Origin: Polaromonas sp.
GTDB lineage: Bacteria > Pseudomonadota > Gammaproteobacteria > Burkholderiales > Burkholderiaceae_C
NCBI RefSeq assembly: GCF_012927485.1
Contig: NZ_JABBPC010000022.1
Coordinates: 1-61,498 of the forward strand
Direction: 5' to 3'
Length of the DNA: 61,498 nt
This document shows, one piece after another, positions 5,071 through 15,279 of the stretch. The notes under the pieces are model-generated. The model did not search any database, had not been told where the DNA came from, and saw only the letters and a program-made list of their open reading frames with translations. Numbering within the stretch: the stretch's first letter is position 1; every line of letters starts with the position of its first letter. A program made the position numbers and the translations under genes.

Positions 5071-7475
5071 GGGTTACCTGCCTGCTGGGGGGCATGATGG
5101 GCCGTGTGCGCCAGCTGCGCCGTGGCCAGGGCTATCCGGGCTCCCTGGCTCTCCTCGACCTCGCCGCCCTGCCCTTCGCTGTCGACCTGCCGGGCTTGGG
5201 CCTCGTACAGCCGCCAATAGGCGCCCTGCTGCGCCATCAGTTCATCATGCGGTCCGACTTCCACCACTTGCCCACGGTCCATCACCACGAGCCGATCGGC
5301 TTTGCGCAATGTTGACAGCCGGTGCGCGATGGCAATCGTGGTGCGGCCCTGCACCAGATTGTCGAGCGCGCGCTGGATTTCCTTTTCAGTTTCCGTGTCC
5401 ACCGATGAGGTCGCCTCGTCCAGGATCAAAATGCGCGGGTCGATCAGCAAGGCGCGCGCAATCGAAATGCGTTGGCGCTCCCCGCCCGACAGCCCCTGGC
5501 CGCGCTCGCCCACCAGCGAGTCGTAGCCCTGAGTCAGGCGCAGGATGAATTCGTGTGCATGGGCGGCACGAGCGGCGGCCACAATCTCGGCACGCGTCGC
5601 GCCCGGTTTGCCATAAGCAATGTTTTCCGCGATGGTGCCAAAAAATAGAAACGGCTCCTGCAGCACCAAGCCGATATTGCGCCGATAGTCGGCCACGCTG
5701 AAGCGCCGAATGTCGGTGCCGTCTACGCTGATGGCGCCGTCGCTCACATCGTAAAAGCGGCACAACAGATTGACCAGCGTGCTTTTACCCGAGCCGCTGT
5801 GGCCCACCAGACCGATCATCTCGCCAGGCTGGATTTGCAGGTCCAGTCCGCGAATCACGGTACGGTTGCCATAGCGAAATCCGATGCCCTTCATCTCGAT
5901 GCGGCCCTGGAGCGCTTCGATTTTTATCGGCTGGGCCGGCTCGGGCACGTCGGACACGTGGTCAAGAATGTCAAAAATCCGCTTGGCGCCCGCTGCCGCC
6001 TTTTGCGTCACGGAGACAATGCGGCTCATGGAATCAAGTCGCCCATAAAAGCGACCGATATACGCAATAAATGCGGTCAGCACGCCCACCGTGATCTGCT
6101 GCCTGGCTACAAGCCAGATGCCGAACGCCCAGACTACCAGCAGCCCCACTTCCGTCAGCAACGAAACGGTAGGCGTAAACAGCGACCAGGTTTTATTCAG
6201 TTTGTCATTGGCCGCCAGGTTGTATTGATTGACATCGCGAAAACGTTGGGCTTCACGCCTTTCCTGGGCAAACGCTTTGACGACCCGGATGCCGGGGATC
6301 GTGTCCGCCAGGACATTGGTCACATCGGACCATACCCGGTCAATTTTTTCAAAACCGGTGCGAAGCTTGTCGCGCACCACATGAATCATCCAGGCGATAA
6401 AAGGCAAGGGCATAAACGTCACGAGCGCCAGCCATGGGTTGACGAAAAATAAAATGACCGCCGTCATCACGATCATCAGCACGTCGGTGGCGAAGTCCAG
6501 CGCGTGCAATGATAAAAACACGCAAATTCGATCCGTTTCGGAGCCAATCCGTGACATCAGGTCGCCGGTCCGCTTACCCCCAAAGTAATCCAGCGACAGC
6601 TCCAATAAATGGTCAAAAGTAGCGGTCCGCAAATCGGCTCCGATGCGCTCGGACACCAGTGCCAGCAAGTAGGTCCGAGCCCAGTTCAGCGCCCAACCCA
6701 GCACCGCTGCACCGAGCAGCCCACCCAAAATGAGCAGCACTTTTGAGGACTCAATTTTCTGGCCGTTCTGGAACGGGATCAGAATATTGTCCATCAGTGG
6801 AATGGTGAGGTAAGGCGGCACCAGCGTCGCCGCCGTGGAGGCGAGCGTCAGCAAGAAGCCGGTCAGCAGTTGGTAGCGGTACGGGTGGGCAAAACGCCAC
6901 AGTCGCAGCAGCACCCAGGTCGAGGGTGGCGTATGCAACTCCCGGGCGCAAGCCGGGCACTCGTCGCTATCCGGAGGCAGTGGCAAGTCACATTCCGGGC
7001 ACAGTGAGACCTCGTCGGCGGGTCCAAACGCAGGGTCTGCTTTGGCTGCCGCGCCGGAGGCTTCGGCTGGTGTCCGGGCCTGCTGCTGCGCAAACATCCG
7101 CACCAAACGCACCGCCTGGACATTGGCTCCCAGGGTAAAACGCCAGCTGCCGAGCCGGCTGGAATCATCGCTATCGCTGTCATAAAGCTCCAGCGTTCCC
7201 ACCCCGGCATGGTCGAAATGGCGAAGTTCCAGCCCGCGCCGCTTCGGCTGGGTTCCGCCGGTGTCCAGGGTGGACCAGCTGATCCAGGTGCCCTCGGGGC
7301 TACAAGCCAGCAGGCGCCGGTCCGTCAGGGCCAGCAGACCCTGGGCAAAGCGAAGTTGCTGGTCCAAGTCAACCACCAAGGTGCACAAAACGTTCTCTTG
7401 GTTTGCGAGCTGCGAACGGAGTCCTGCCGCAGGGCCGGTTTGGCTTGAATCGTCCACCGGGTAGTTATGTTGCAT
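5067..7475 (-). CDS. ABC transporter (fused membrane and ATPase domains) with PH-like and zinc-ribbon N-terminus, cyanophycin-associated
   Basis: From the ATG at 7475 the product is 802 residues. Residues about 25-130 form a PH-like/GRAM-like beta domain. A zinc ribbon follows (Cys159, Cys162, Cys173, Cys176). A six-helix type-1 exporter domain spans about 200-490. The ATPase domain shows Walker [10 protein letters not shown] (558-566), signature LSGGERQR (662-669), Walker B ILILDEAT (682-689) and a switch His in IAHRLST. All ATPase motifs are intact. The N-terminal extension is unlike ordinary lipid/drug half-exporters. It is coupled to DUF1854 and divergent from the cph genes. Substrate unknown. 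An in-frame earlier start at 7595 exists but lacks family homology. Confidence 0.85.
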   Translation of the reverse strand: MQHNYPVDDSSQTGPAAGLRSQLANQENVLCTLVVDLDQQLRFAQGLLALTDRRLLACSPEGTWISWSTLDTGGTQPKRRGLELRHFDHAGVGTLELYDSDSDDSSRLGSWRFTLGANVQAVRLVRMFAQQQARTPAEASGAAAKADPAFGPADEVSLCPECDLPLPPDSDECPACARELHTPPSTWVLLRLWRFAHPYRYQLLTGFLLTLASTAATLVPPYLTIPLMDNILIPFQNGQKIESSKVLLILGGLLGAAVLGWALNWARTYLLALVSERIGADLRTATFDHLLELSLDYFGGKRTGDLMSRIGSETDRICVFLSLHALDFATDVLMIVMTAVILFFVNPWLALVTFMPLPFIAWMIHVVRDKLRTGFEKIDRVWSDVTNVLADTIPGIRVVKAFAQERREAQRFRDVNQYNLAANDKLNKTWSLFTPTVSLLTEVGLLVVWAFGIWLVARQQITVGVLTAFIAYIGRFYGRLDSMSRIVSVTQKAAAGAKRIFDILDHVSDVPEPAQPIKIEALQGRIEMKGIGFRYGNRTVIRGLDLQIQPGEMIGLVGHSGSGKSTLVNLLCRFYDVSDGAISVDGTDIRRFSVADYRRNIGLVLQEPFLFFGTIAENIAYGKPGATRAEIVAAARAAHAHEFILRLTQGYDSLVGERGQGLSGGERQRISIARALLIDPRILILDEATSSVDTETEKEIQRALDNLVQGRTTIAIAHRLSTLRKADRLVVMDRGQVVEVGPHDELMAQQGAYWRLYEAQARQVDSEGQGGEVEESQGARIALATAQLAHTAHHAPQQAGNP

Positions 7476-7817
7476 TGTGGTTATTAATTTTTTAAAGTCC
7501 GGTATTTGGCGCACAGCGCGTGGCGCGACAGATCCAGCTTCTGGCTGGATCAGGAGTGACGCGCAATATGACCCGGAACACGGATTTTCGCCCAAGCCGG
7601 CCAGCGAGGATTTTTGTTACCTTCTCGCGCTCGCGAAAACGATTAAAGTTGAATCAACTCTGCGCTCGACAGCGCAGTCGTCTCCTCTCCGTAAGCACCT
7701 ATTCCAGGCTGGCAGGACTTTTACCAAGTCTGCTAGTCATTTTCATTTACATTCTCCCGGCCGAAAATCGGAACGTTGCAGCGGCAAAGTCCGCTGGACT
7801 GAAAACTTTTGCAAAAC
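7476..7817. promoter_or_regulatory. Divergent control region of the cyanophycin locus
   Basis: These 342 bases separate the leftward transporter operon from the rightward cph operon and must contain both promoters. I see no convincing sigma-70 boxes. Two small symmetric elements stand out: AGTTGAATCAACT at 7647-7659 (six-base arms about a central A) and CTGCGCTCGACAGCGCAG at 7660-7677 (seven-base arms). They lie back to back and could be an operator or a short hairpin. Confidence 0.4.
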
Positions 7818-10052
7818 ATGAGCCAACAGGACGACATCAAGCTACTGCGCATCAATTACCTGCGCGGTCCCAACATCTGGACCTATCGACCGGTACTTGA
7901 AGTGTGGCTGGACTTGGGCGGCCTGGAAGACTTTCCCTCCAACCTGCTGCCGGGCTTCAACGATCGACTGGTCGAACTACTGCCCGCCTTGCGCGAACAC
8001 CACTGCGGCGTCGGCGAACGTGGCGGCTTTCTACAGCGCCTGCAGGAGGGCACCTGGGCCGGCCATGTACTGGAACATGTCGTAATCGAGCTGCTAAATC
8101 TGGCCGACATGCCGACCGGCTTTGGCCAGACGCGTAGCACCTCGCAGCGGGGCGTCTACCGCATGGTGGTGAGAGCGAGAGACGAACAGGTGGCCCGCAT
8201 CGCGCTGGCTGAAGGGCACCGACTTCTGATGGCCGCCATCAACGACCAAGCCTTTGATTCAACACAGGTTCAGGCTGCAGTCGAAAAAATTCGAGCCAAG
8301 GTCGATGACTGCTACCTGGGGCCCAGCACCGCCTCGATTGTGGTGGCTGCCACGGACAGAGGCATTCCTCATATCCGTCTGAACGACGGCAACCTTGTGC
8401 AGCTGGGCTATGGCGCCAGCCAGCGCCGCATCTGGACTGCAGAAACTGAACTTACCAGCGCGATTGCAGAAGGTATTGCGCATGACAAGGATCTGACTAA
8501 AAGCCTGCTGGCCACCTGCGGCGTGCCGGTGCCGAAAGGTGAAATTGTCCACAACGCACAGGAGGCCTGGGCCTCCGCGCAAGACATCGGTTTGCCCGTG
8601 GTTGTCAAGCCCTCCGACGGCAACCACGGTCGCGGCGTGTCTTTGGACCTGAAAACCGAAGAACAGGTCAAAGCCGCTTTTGAAGTGGCCAAGCGCCACG
8701 GCAGCGAAGTCATGGTCGAGCGCTTTGTGCGCGGTCATGAACACCGCCTGCTGGTGGTGGGTGGCCGCGTGGTGGCGGCCGCACGCGGAGAAGCCGCCTG
8801 GGTTACCGGCGATGGCAGCTCTACCGTAGTGCAGCTGGTGGACGCGCAACTCAATACCAACCCACGGCGCGGTCTGGGCGAGGACTTTCCATTAAGCCAG
8901 ATCAAAACGGCAACGGATGGCGCCATCGTGCTTGACCTGCAGCGCCAGGGCTTGACGCCCGACGCGATACCGATGGCGGGCCGCGAGGTGCTGATTCAGC
9001 GCAACGGAAATGTCGCCATCGACTGCACGGACGAAGTTCACCCCGAAGTCGAGTACATCGTCACGCTCGCCGCCCGCGTGGTAGGTCTGGACATTGCGGG
9101 GATCGATGTGGTGGCGCAAGACATCTCGCGCCCATTGCACAGCCAGGGCGGCGCAATTGTCGAGGTCAACGCGGGCCCCGGTCTGTTGATGCACCTGAAA
9201 CCCGCGGAAGGCGCGCCGCGCCCGGTAGGACGCGCCATCTGTGAGCATCTTTTCCCTCATCTCTCCGAAACCCTGGACCACAGCCAGCACGGTCAAGACG
9301 GCCGCATTCCCCTGGTCGGCATCGCCGGGTCCGAAGGCACTCCGTATGTCGCGCGCCTGGTCGCCTGGTTGCTGCACCTGTCGGGCCGCTACACGGGCCT
9401 GGCCTGCCGCGACGGCCTGTTTCTGGACCAGCGCTGCGTGGACACCAGTAACTGTGCCCACTGGGAGGCTGGCCAACGTCTGCTGATGAACCGGGCGGTG
9501 CAGGCCGCCGTGTTTGAAAACGGCGCCGACACTATTTTGCGCAGCGGTTTGTCCTATGACCGCTGCCAGATCGGTGTCGTCACTGACCTCGGCGGTGCCT
9601 CCAGCCTCGCCGAATTCGACATTACCGAAGACGATCAAATGTTCAAGGTCATGCGCTCGCAAGTTGACGCGGTCCTGCCGAGTGGCGCCGCAGTGCTCAA
9701 TGCCGCCCATGCGCGCGTGGTGGAAATGAAAGCGCTGTGTGATGGTGAAGTCATTTTCTACAGCAATGAACCCGACTCGGTTGCCATTACGGCGCACCGC
9801 AACGAAAACGGTCGCGCCCTCTTTGTGCGCCAGGACCAGGTCGTTCTGGCCACCGGCGCCACGGAAGCCTTCTTGCCGAGCTTGGGAAAACTGGCTGCTT
9901 GGAGAGACCGGGACGAGCGACGAGCGCTATCGGAAGGTAGCTTGCTGGCCGCCATAGGCGCCGCATGGGCCTTGGGAATCCCGCTCAATCTGATAGGGGC
10001 GGGCATGAAAGCCTTTGAATCCAGTGAAAAACCTGCCGGGAGGGCAGTCTGA
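7818..10052 (+). CDS. Cyanophycin synthetase-like protein with degenerate ligase domain (CphA')
   Basis: The 744-residue product aligns with CphA along its N-terminal and ATP-grasp parts (LGPSTASIV, SQRRIWTAET, VPVPKGE, VVKPSDGNHGRGV, EVNAGPGLLMHLKP). The Mur-ligase-like part is short and damaged: the P-loop GTNGKTT of true CphA is replaced by GSEGTPY (residues 504-510), and the C-terminal substrate domain found in the next gene is missing. It therefore can keep at most the ATP-grasp activity. The gene ends in TGATG overlapping the next gene, so the two are co-translated. Such a pair is a recognised arrangement in Betaproteobacteria. The start at 7818 (MSQQDD) was preferred to a TTG at 7809. 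Confidence 0.85.
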   Translation: MSQQDDIKLLRINYLRGPNIWTYRPVLEVWLDLGGLEDFPSNLLPGFNDRLVELLPALREHHCGVGERGGFLQRLQEGTWAGHVLEHVVIELLNLADMPTGFGQTRSTSQRGVYRMVVRARDEQVARIALAEGHRLLMAAINDQAFDSTQVQAAVEKIRAKVDDCYLGPSTASIVVAATDRGIPHIRLNDGNLVQLGYGASQRRIWTAETELTSAIAEGIAHDKDLTKSLLATCGVPVPKGEIVHNAQEAWASAQDIGLPVVVKPSDGNHGRGVSLDLKTEEQVKAAFEVAKRHGSEVMVERFVRGHEHRLLVVGGRVVAAARGEAAWVTGDGSSTVVQLVDAQLNTNPRRGLGEDFPLSQIKTATDGAIVLDLQRQGLTPDAIPMAGREVLIQRNGNVAIDCTDEVHPEVEYIVTLAARVVGLDIAGIDVVAQDISRPLHSQGGAIVEVNAGPGLLMHLKPAEGAPRPVGRAICEHLFPHLSETLDHSQHGQDGRIPLVGIAGSEGTPYVARLVAWLLHLSGRYTGLACRDGLFLDQRCVDTSNCAHWEAGQRLLMNRAVQAAVFENGADTILRSGLSYDRCQIGVVTDLGGASSLAEFDITEDDQMFKVMRSQVDAVLPSGAAVLNAAHARVVEMKALCDGEVIFYSNEPDSVAITAHRNENGRALFVRQDQVVLATGATEAFLPSLGKLAAWRDRDERRALSEGSLLAAIGAAWALGIPLNLIGAGMKAFESSEKPAGRAV

Positions 10053-12649
10053 TGGAAGTCTCTCGTATCCGGGCTCTGCGCGGGCCTAATCTCTGGAGCC
10101 GCCACACGGCGCTAGAAGCCATCGTGGCCTGCACGGCGGCGGAGGCCTCCGTCGAGACTCTGCCTGGTTTTGAGCCGCGAGTGCGCGCGCTGTTTCCGGC
10201 CATTGGCGCACTTCGCCAGACCGGTCATGCCGGTCCGGTTTCGCTGGCGCATGTGCTTGAGGCCGCGGCGCTTGAATTGCAAGCGGCGGCAGGCTGTCCT
10301 GTCACCTTCAGCCACACGGAAGTGACGGTCGAGCGAGGCACTTACCAGGTCGTCGTGGAATACTGCGAAGAGGCCGTGGGTCGCCTGGCGCTCGAATTGG
10401 CGCAGGCCCTGATTCACGCGGCCCTGAATGAGGCCGCTTTTGACCTGGATGACGCGATCGCCCAATTGAGAGTCCTCGACGAAAACGAGAGGCTCGGACC
10501 CAGTACTGGGGCGATTGTTGATGCCGCTGTCGCGCGCGGCATTCCATATCGGCGCCTTACCAAAGGCAGCATGGTCCAGTTTGGATGGGGTTCGCGCCAA
10601 CGCCGCATCCAGGCGGCCGAACTTGACGCGACCAGCGCCGTAGCCGAAGCCATCGCGCAAGACAAGGACCTCACCAAAAAGCTGCTGCGTGCAGCGGGTG
10701 TACCCGTGCCCCTGGGCCGACCGGTAAGCGACGTCGAGGATGCCTGGGCGGCGGCTCAACAGATCGGCCTGCCGGTCGCGGTCAAACCTCAAGACGGCAA
10801 CCAAGGTAAAGGCGTCACCGTTAATGTGGCAACCCGCGAGCATCTTGCGATCGCCTTCCGGGCGGCGGCCGAGCATGGTGAAGTCATGGTCGAAAAGTTT
10901 TTACCCGGCAGCGACTTCCGGCTGCTAGTCGTCGGCGACAAGCTGGTCGCCGCTTCCCGGCGCGACCCACCACAAGTGGTCGGCAACGGCGTGCACACCG
11001 TCCGCGGACTGGTGCAGATCGTCAACCTGGACCCGCGGCGTGGTGAAGGCCATGCCACCTCCCTCACCAAAATTTGCTTTGACGACATCGCCGTGGCCCA
11101 GCTCGAAGCGCAGGGACTGACGCCTGAATCGATCCCAGCCAAGGGACGCCGCGTCGTCCTGCGCAACAACGCCAACTTGAGCACCGGTGGGACCGCCACC
11201 GATGTGACCGACGATGTCCACCCGGCCGTGGCGGCTCGGGCCGTGGCAGCCGCACAAATGGTGGGGCTGCACATCTGCGGGGTCGACGTCGTCTGCGAAA
11301 GCCTGTTGCGGCCACTTGAATCACAAAGCGGCGGTGTGGTGGAAGTCAATGCCGCGCCCGGCTTGCGCATGCATCTATCGCCTTCCTATGGCAAGGGCCG
11401 CCCGGTAGGGCTTGCCATGATCAATGAACTATTTCCGCCAGGCAATGACGGCCGCATCCCGGTGATCGCCGTGACCGGCACCAATGGTAAAACCACCACA
11501 ACGCGTTTGATTGCCCATCTGTTGGCAGCGCACGGCCTGCGCACCGGCATGACCAATACCGACGGCGTCTACATCAACGGCCGCCAGACCGATAGCGGCG
11601 ACTGCAGTGGACCCAAAAGCGCCCGCAATGTGCTGATGCACCCCGACGTGGATGCAGCCGTATTTGAAGTGGCACGCGGCGGCGTACTGCGGGAAGGCCT
11701 CGGTTTTGACCGCTGCGAAGTGGCTGTAGTGACCAATATGGGCAATGGCGATCATTTGGGGCTGAACTACATCACCACCGTGGAAGATCTCGCCGTTCTC
11801 AAGCGCGTGATTGTGCAGAACGTGTCGCCGACCGGCTATGCGGTGCTTAACGCTGCAGACTCCATCACCGCCAGCATGGCGGCATCCTGCCCTGGAAAAG
11901 TGATCTTTTTTGCGGCAGACCGGCACCACCCGCTTATGGCTACCCACCGGGCGCAAGGCAAACGCACGGTGTATGTGGACGGACCGATGCTGGTGGCCGC
12001 CGAAGGATCCTGGGTGGAGCGCATCCCGCTGCAGGAAATTCCGGTCACACGGGGTGGCAGCATCGGATTTCAGGTGGAGAACGTCATGGCCGCTGTCGCT
12101 GCGGCCTGGAGCGTCGGGGTTAACTGGGACACCCTTAAAAGCGGCCTGGCAAGCTTTGCCACCGACGCGCACAACGCGCCGGGGCGCTTCAATGTGATGG
12201 ACTACCGCGGCGCCACGGTGATTGCCGACTATGGCCATAACCCCGACGCCATGCGCGCCCTGGTGGCTGCTGTAGACGCCATCCCCGCACAGCGGCGCAG
12301 CGTGGTGATCAGCGCGGCCGGGGACCGGCGCGACAGCGACATCCGCGACCAGACCGTCATCCTTGGAGCCGCCTTCGACGACGTCATTCTTTACCAGGAC
12401 GCCGCCCAGCGCGGGCGGGCTGATGGCGAAGTGATGGCCTTGCTGCGAGAGGGACTGGAAGGAAAAAACATCGCTAGCCGAACCCGTCATATCGAGGAAA
12501 TACGCGGCGAGTTTCTGGCCATAGACACCGCGTTGGCGCGTCTGCAGCCGGGCGATTTGTGCCTGATCCTGATCGATCAGGTGCAAGAGGCGCTAGATCA
12601 TCTCGCCGAACGCATGAAGGAAGCCAAAGAGACGGCGTCTGTCCGCTAA
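10052..12649 (+). CDS. cphA: Cyanophycin synthetase
   Basis: The 865-residue enzyme has the three-part CphA layout: N-terminal domain, ATP-grasp (about 160-470, with VAVKPQDGNQGKGV and EVNAAPGLRMHL) and a complete Mur-ligase-like domain starting at GTNGKTT (476-482), with the later motifs DYGHNPDAMRAL and a C-terminal ligase tail. The ATP-grasp site adds Asp to the backbone and the Mur-like site adds Arg to the side chain, making multi-L-arginyl-poly-L-aspartate in the cytoplasm. It is translationally coupled to the degenerate paralogue upstream. No cyanophycinase (cphB) is seen in the window, so breakdown must be encoded elsewhere. Confidence 0.95.
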   Translation: MEVSRIRALRGPNLWSRHTALEAIVACTAAEASVETLPGFEPRVRALFPAIGALRQTGHAGPVSLAHVLEAAALELQAAAGCPVTFSHTEVTVERGTYQVVVEYCEEAVGRLALELAQALIHAALNEAAFDLDDAIAQLRVLDENERLGPSTGAIVDAAVARGIPYRRLTKGSMVQFGWGSRQRRIQAAELDATSAVAEAIAQDKDLTKKLLRAAGVPVPLGRPVSDVEDAWAAAQQIGLPVAVKPQDGNQGKGVTVNVATREHLAIAFRAAAEHGEVMVEKFLPGSDFRLLVVGDKLVAASRRDPPQVVGNGVHTVRGLVQIVNLDPRRGEGHATSLTKICFDDIAVAQLEAQGLTPESIPAKGRRVVLRNNANLSTGGTATDVTDDVHPAVAARAVAAAQMVGLHICGVDVVCESLLRPLESQSGGVVEVNAAPGLRMHLSPSYGKGRPVGLAMINELFPPGNDGRIPVIAVTGTNGKTTTTRLIAHLLAAHGLRTGMTNTDGVYINGRQTDSGDCSGPKSARNVLMHPDVDAAVFEVARGGVLREGLGFDRCEVAVVTNMGNGDHLGLNYITTVEDLAVLKRVIVQNVSPTGYAVLNAADSITASMAASCPGKVIFFAADRHHPLMATHRAQGKRTVYVDGPMLVAAEGSWVERIPLQEIPVTRGGSIGFQVENVMAAVAAAWSVGVNWDTLKSGLASFATDAHNAPGRFNVMDYRGATVIADYGHNPDAMRALVAAVDAIPAQRRSVVISAAGDRRDSDIRDQTVILGAAFDDVILYQDAAQRGRADGEVMALLREGLEGKNIASRTRHIEEIRGEFLAIDTALARLQPGDLCLILIDQVQEALDHLAERMKEAKETASVR

Positions 12650-12773
12650 TAGCTTTCGTCCTACAGCAGAATCGGCGAGCGGCGACTTTGGTTTCCAGCG
12701 TTGTCTTTCATCGCAACTCGGGCCATCGATGCATCCTTGGAGTTGAAGATTCAAATAACCAAGGAGTTCGGCC

Positions 12774-13205
12774 ATGACTGTAGCAACCCGTTTCTGCCCT
12801 TCCCAATTTAACCGCCTTGGAAAGGGGGTCGCGTACCTCGGCCTGGCCATTTCGTTAACCCTGACCGTAGCCTCTGCCCAGATTGCATCGGGGACCACCG
12901 GTATCGACGCCACAGGAAACGAGAAAAGCGAAATGGCTGCTTGCAACAGCGGCAAGACTCAACAAAATCGGGCTACCTGCATTACCGAGGTCAAAAACGC
13001 TAACGCAGCCAAGCGCGCGGGCAAGCTTGACAACAATGGCGGCCAATTTTCCGCCAACGCCCTGAAACGCTGCGATGTCTTCAAAGGCGACGATCAAGCC
13101 GCCTGCAAAGCCCGAATTGACGGCGATGTCAAAATTCAAGGCAGCGTTGCCGAAGGTGGTGTGATTCGGGAACTTGAAACGGTAGTAGCGCCGGTTCAGC
13201 CTTAA
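12774..13205 (+). CDS. Secreted small protein with four cysteines, unknown function
   Basis: The 143-residue product starts with a basic N-region and a hydrophobic helix ending in ASA (about residues 18-36), a likely Sec signal peptide. The mature part has four cysteines (MAACNS, ATCITE, KRCDVF, AACKAR), spaced as two probable disulfides, and is otherwise polar. The ribosome site AAGGAG lies eight bases before the ATG. It stands alone after cphA, transcribed the same way but 124 bases downstream. I recognise it only as a type of conserved hypothetical often seen in Comamonadaceae. No function is proposed. Confidence 0.7.
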   Translation: MTVATRFCPSQFNRLGKGVAYLGLAISLTLTVASAQIASGTTGIDATGNEKSEMAACNSGKTQQNRATCITEVKNANAAKRAGKLDNNGGQFSANALKRCDVFKGDDQAACKARIDGDVKIQGSVAEGGVIRELETVVAPVQP

Positions 13206-13355
13206 TTTGTGAACCGGCACTGGACACCGGATACTGCGTGCACCTAGAGCCCATTGCTAGTGACCAATATGGGCAAAGACAAGTCACGCGCCGCTAGACT
13301 GGTCTGCTGATTCGCTCAACGGAAGTGCGTAAAAGTCGAGGAATGGGTCTGAAAA

Positions 13356-13592
13356 TCAACTTGGCTGACTTGCCACGCTTGTGATGGCGTAACCCTTCTC
13401 GGCGATTTGCTGGTCTAGGTCATCGATGCCGTAGGAACGCAGAGATTCGGCGTTTTCTCCCATTTCTTTGGCTTGACCATCGGTTTCCCAATCAAAATTT
13501 GTAGCCTCTTCGGGAATGAGCCGCCCCTCGGGCACGGCGAGATAAGAAAATTTATTATTGGCCTCGGCTCGCCGGTAAATGTCTACTCGCAT
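13356..13592 (-). CDS. Small conserved protein, DUF6139-like
   Basis: The 78-residue acidic product begins MRVDIYRRAEANNKFSYL and ends EKGYAITSV, the pattern of a short Burkholderiales family I recall as DUF6139. There are no membrane segments or cysteines. The gene is monocistronic between two rightward genes. Function unknown; the family number is from memory and less certain than the fact that it is a real conserved gene. Confidence 0.6.
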   Translation of the reverse strand: MRVDIYRRAEANNKFSYLAVPEGRLIPEEATNFDWETDGQAKEMGENAESLRSYGIDDLDQQIAEKGYAITSVASQPS

Positions 13593-13923
13593 GGTTCAGT
13601 CCTTCACATAATGGTGATCGCTCGACAGTACCGCTTAGGCGCTATTTTTTTTGTAGGATAAAAGCCCGGCGAGCCCTCGGAGGGAAAGTGCCTTGGCTTT
13701 CGGATCTTGCAAACGACGTGAGTCGTGATGCCTTTCGAACTCGCGCTTGCACGGACCGTTTTGAAAACCCGTTGTTAGCGCGCACGCAGTGACTGGTCAA
13801 TAAAGCTTCTTCAGCGCCTAGCGCTTTGTCGCCCGCTTTTCGTGCGTCATGGATGCCTTACCATCCACAGCTGCAAGATTGGACCTTGTGCGTCCACTCT
13901 TAATAAAGGCTGTGCACCCCGCG
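13593..13923. other. Intergenic, nothing recognisable
   Basis: About 330 bases between the DUF6139-like gene and the antiporter. A possible upstream in-frame start of the antiporter at 13849 lies inside it. No RNA gene, repeat or clear promoter was seen. Confidence 0.5.
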
Positions 13924-15123
13924 ATGACAACGACCGAAATCTATCTGATCGCCATGGCGATTATTTTCACGCTCCCCTATGTGATCTGGCGAGTCGGGCG
14001 AACCGACTATTACGCGCCTCTCGTGGTGGTTCAGATTATTGTCGGCATCCTGCTGGGCCCCGGCGTTCTTGGCAAAATGTTCCCGGGCTATTACTCGTTG
14101 GTGTTCAGTGCCCCGGTCGTTCAGTCCTTGAACGGCATCGCCTGGTGGGCGGTGATGATTTTCGTCTGGGTCGCCGGCATCGAACTGGATCTGAAGAAGG
14201 CCTGGGCACATCGGAGAGAAAGTAGCATCACCGCCGGCTTGGCGCTCGGCACGCCATTGGTTTTCGGCTGTCTGGCCGCCACTGGCCTGCTGATGTATGA
14301 GGGCTGGGTAGGGCCTCGCGGAACTTACTGGCAGTTTGTGATGGGCGTCGGCATGGCCTGTGCAGTCACTGCACTGCCTATTCTGATTCTGCTGATGGAG
14401 AAGCTCGCCATCCTGCGACAACCTATCGGGCAGCGCATCCTGCGCTATGCAAGCCTGGACGACATCGCGATCTGGGGAGTGCTCGCACTCATCCTTATGG
14501 ACTGGCAGCGCGTCGGTAAGCAAGCTGTTTTTCTGACGGCCTTCGCGGGCATTGGCTACGCCTTTAGAAAACTCATGCTGTGGCTGCCGGAGCGCGACCG
14601 ATGGTACGCAGGTCTGGTGTGGTTAATTGTCTGTAGCTTTGGCGCCGACTGGTCGGGTCTTCATTTCATGGTCGGGGCTTTTCTGGCAGGTGCCATCATG
14701 GACAGCGGGTGGTTCAATCAGGCCCACATGGACTTACTGCGTCATCACGTATTGCTGGTAATGATGCCGGTATTTTTCCTCAGCACGGGACTGCGAACCA
14801 ACTGGACCGTGGGCGGTGAAGCGGTATTTGTTGCTGCTGGCGTACTGCTCGTCGCCTCTGTAGGGGGCAAACTGATCGGTACTCACATCGCGGGAAAACT
14901 TCTCAAATGGGCGCCAGGGGAAAGCTCAATCATTGGCTGGCTGTTGCAAACCAAAGCACTCATCATGATTATTTTTTCCAACATTTTGCTGGACAAAGGC
15001 ATCATTACCAGCGAAACCTTTACTGCATTGCTGCTAATGGCCATCGCCAGCACCATGCTCACGGTGCCGGTAGTGTCGCCCCGGCTTCAACGACTCAAAG
15101 AGATTATTTTTCGGTCCACGTAA
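13924..15123 (+). CDS. Cation:proton antiporter, CPA2 family
   Basis: The 399-residue protein is almost entirely membrane helices (about 11-12) in the Na+/H+ or K+/H+ exchanger fold. The half-helix segment VVVQIIVGILLGPGVLG is the conserved CPA2 opening, and an acidic pair in the central region (ASLDDIAIWG) matches the ion-binding Asp-Asp of electrogenic exchangers. There is no C-terminal TrkA-N/RCK domain, so this is the short regulator-free type. The start at 13924 (MTTTEIY) fits the family. An earlier ATG at 13849 adds 25 non-family residues. The transported ion cannot be read from sequence. Confidence 0.85.
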   Translation: MTTTEIYLIAMAIIFTLPYVIWRVGRTDYYAPLVVVQIIVGILLGPGVLGKMFPGYYSLVFSAPVVQSLNGIAWWAVMIFVWVAGIELDLKKAWAHRRESSITAGLALGTPLVFGCLAATGLLMYEGWVGPRGTYWQFVMGVGMACAVTALPILILLMEKLAILRQPIGQRILRYASLDDIAIWGVLALILMDWQRVGKQAVFLTAFAGIGYAFRKLMLWLPERDRWYAGLVWLIVCSFGADWSGLHFMVGAFLAGAIMDSGWFNQAHMDLLRHHVLLVMMPVFFLSTGLRTNWTVGGEAVFVAAGVLLVASVGGKLIGTHIAGKLLKWAPGESSIIGWLLQTKALIMIIFSNILLDKGIITSETFTALLLMAIASTMLTVPVVSPRLQRLKEIIFRST

Positions 15124-15279
15124 AAGGCGCCCCCATAGTCTTGGGAGGCCAACTCACGCAAAGAAATGTTTCGCATCCGCGTGGAATGTAAACCGGCGAA
15201 ACATCATGCAAGAACACTGGCCTTGAAACACTTATTGCCATTCAATAGACTTTGTGTCGAACAAACCCTTAACCATACG

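Noticed and set aside
11429..12586. Long open frame on the minus strand (385 codons) opposite cphA
   Set aside because: It is the antisense shadow of the Mur-ligase domain of cphA in GC-rich DNA; it has no family motifs and a His/Val-rich composition typical of shadows.
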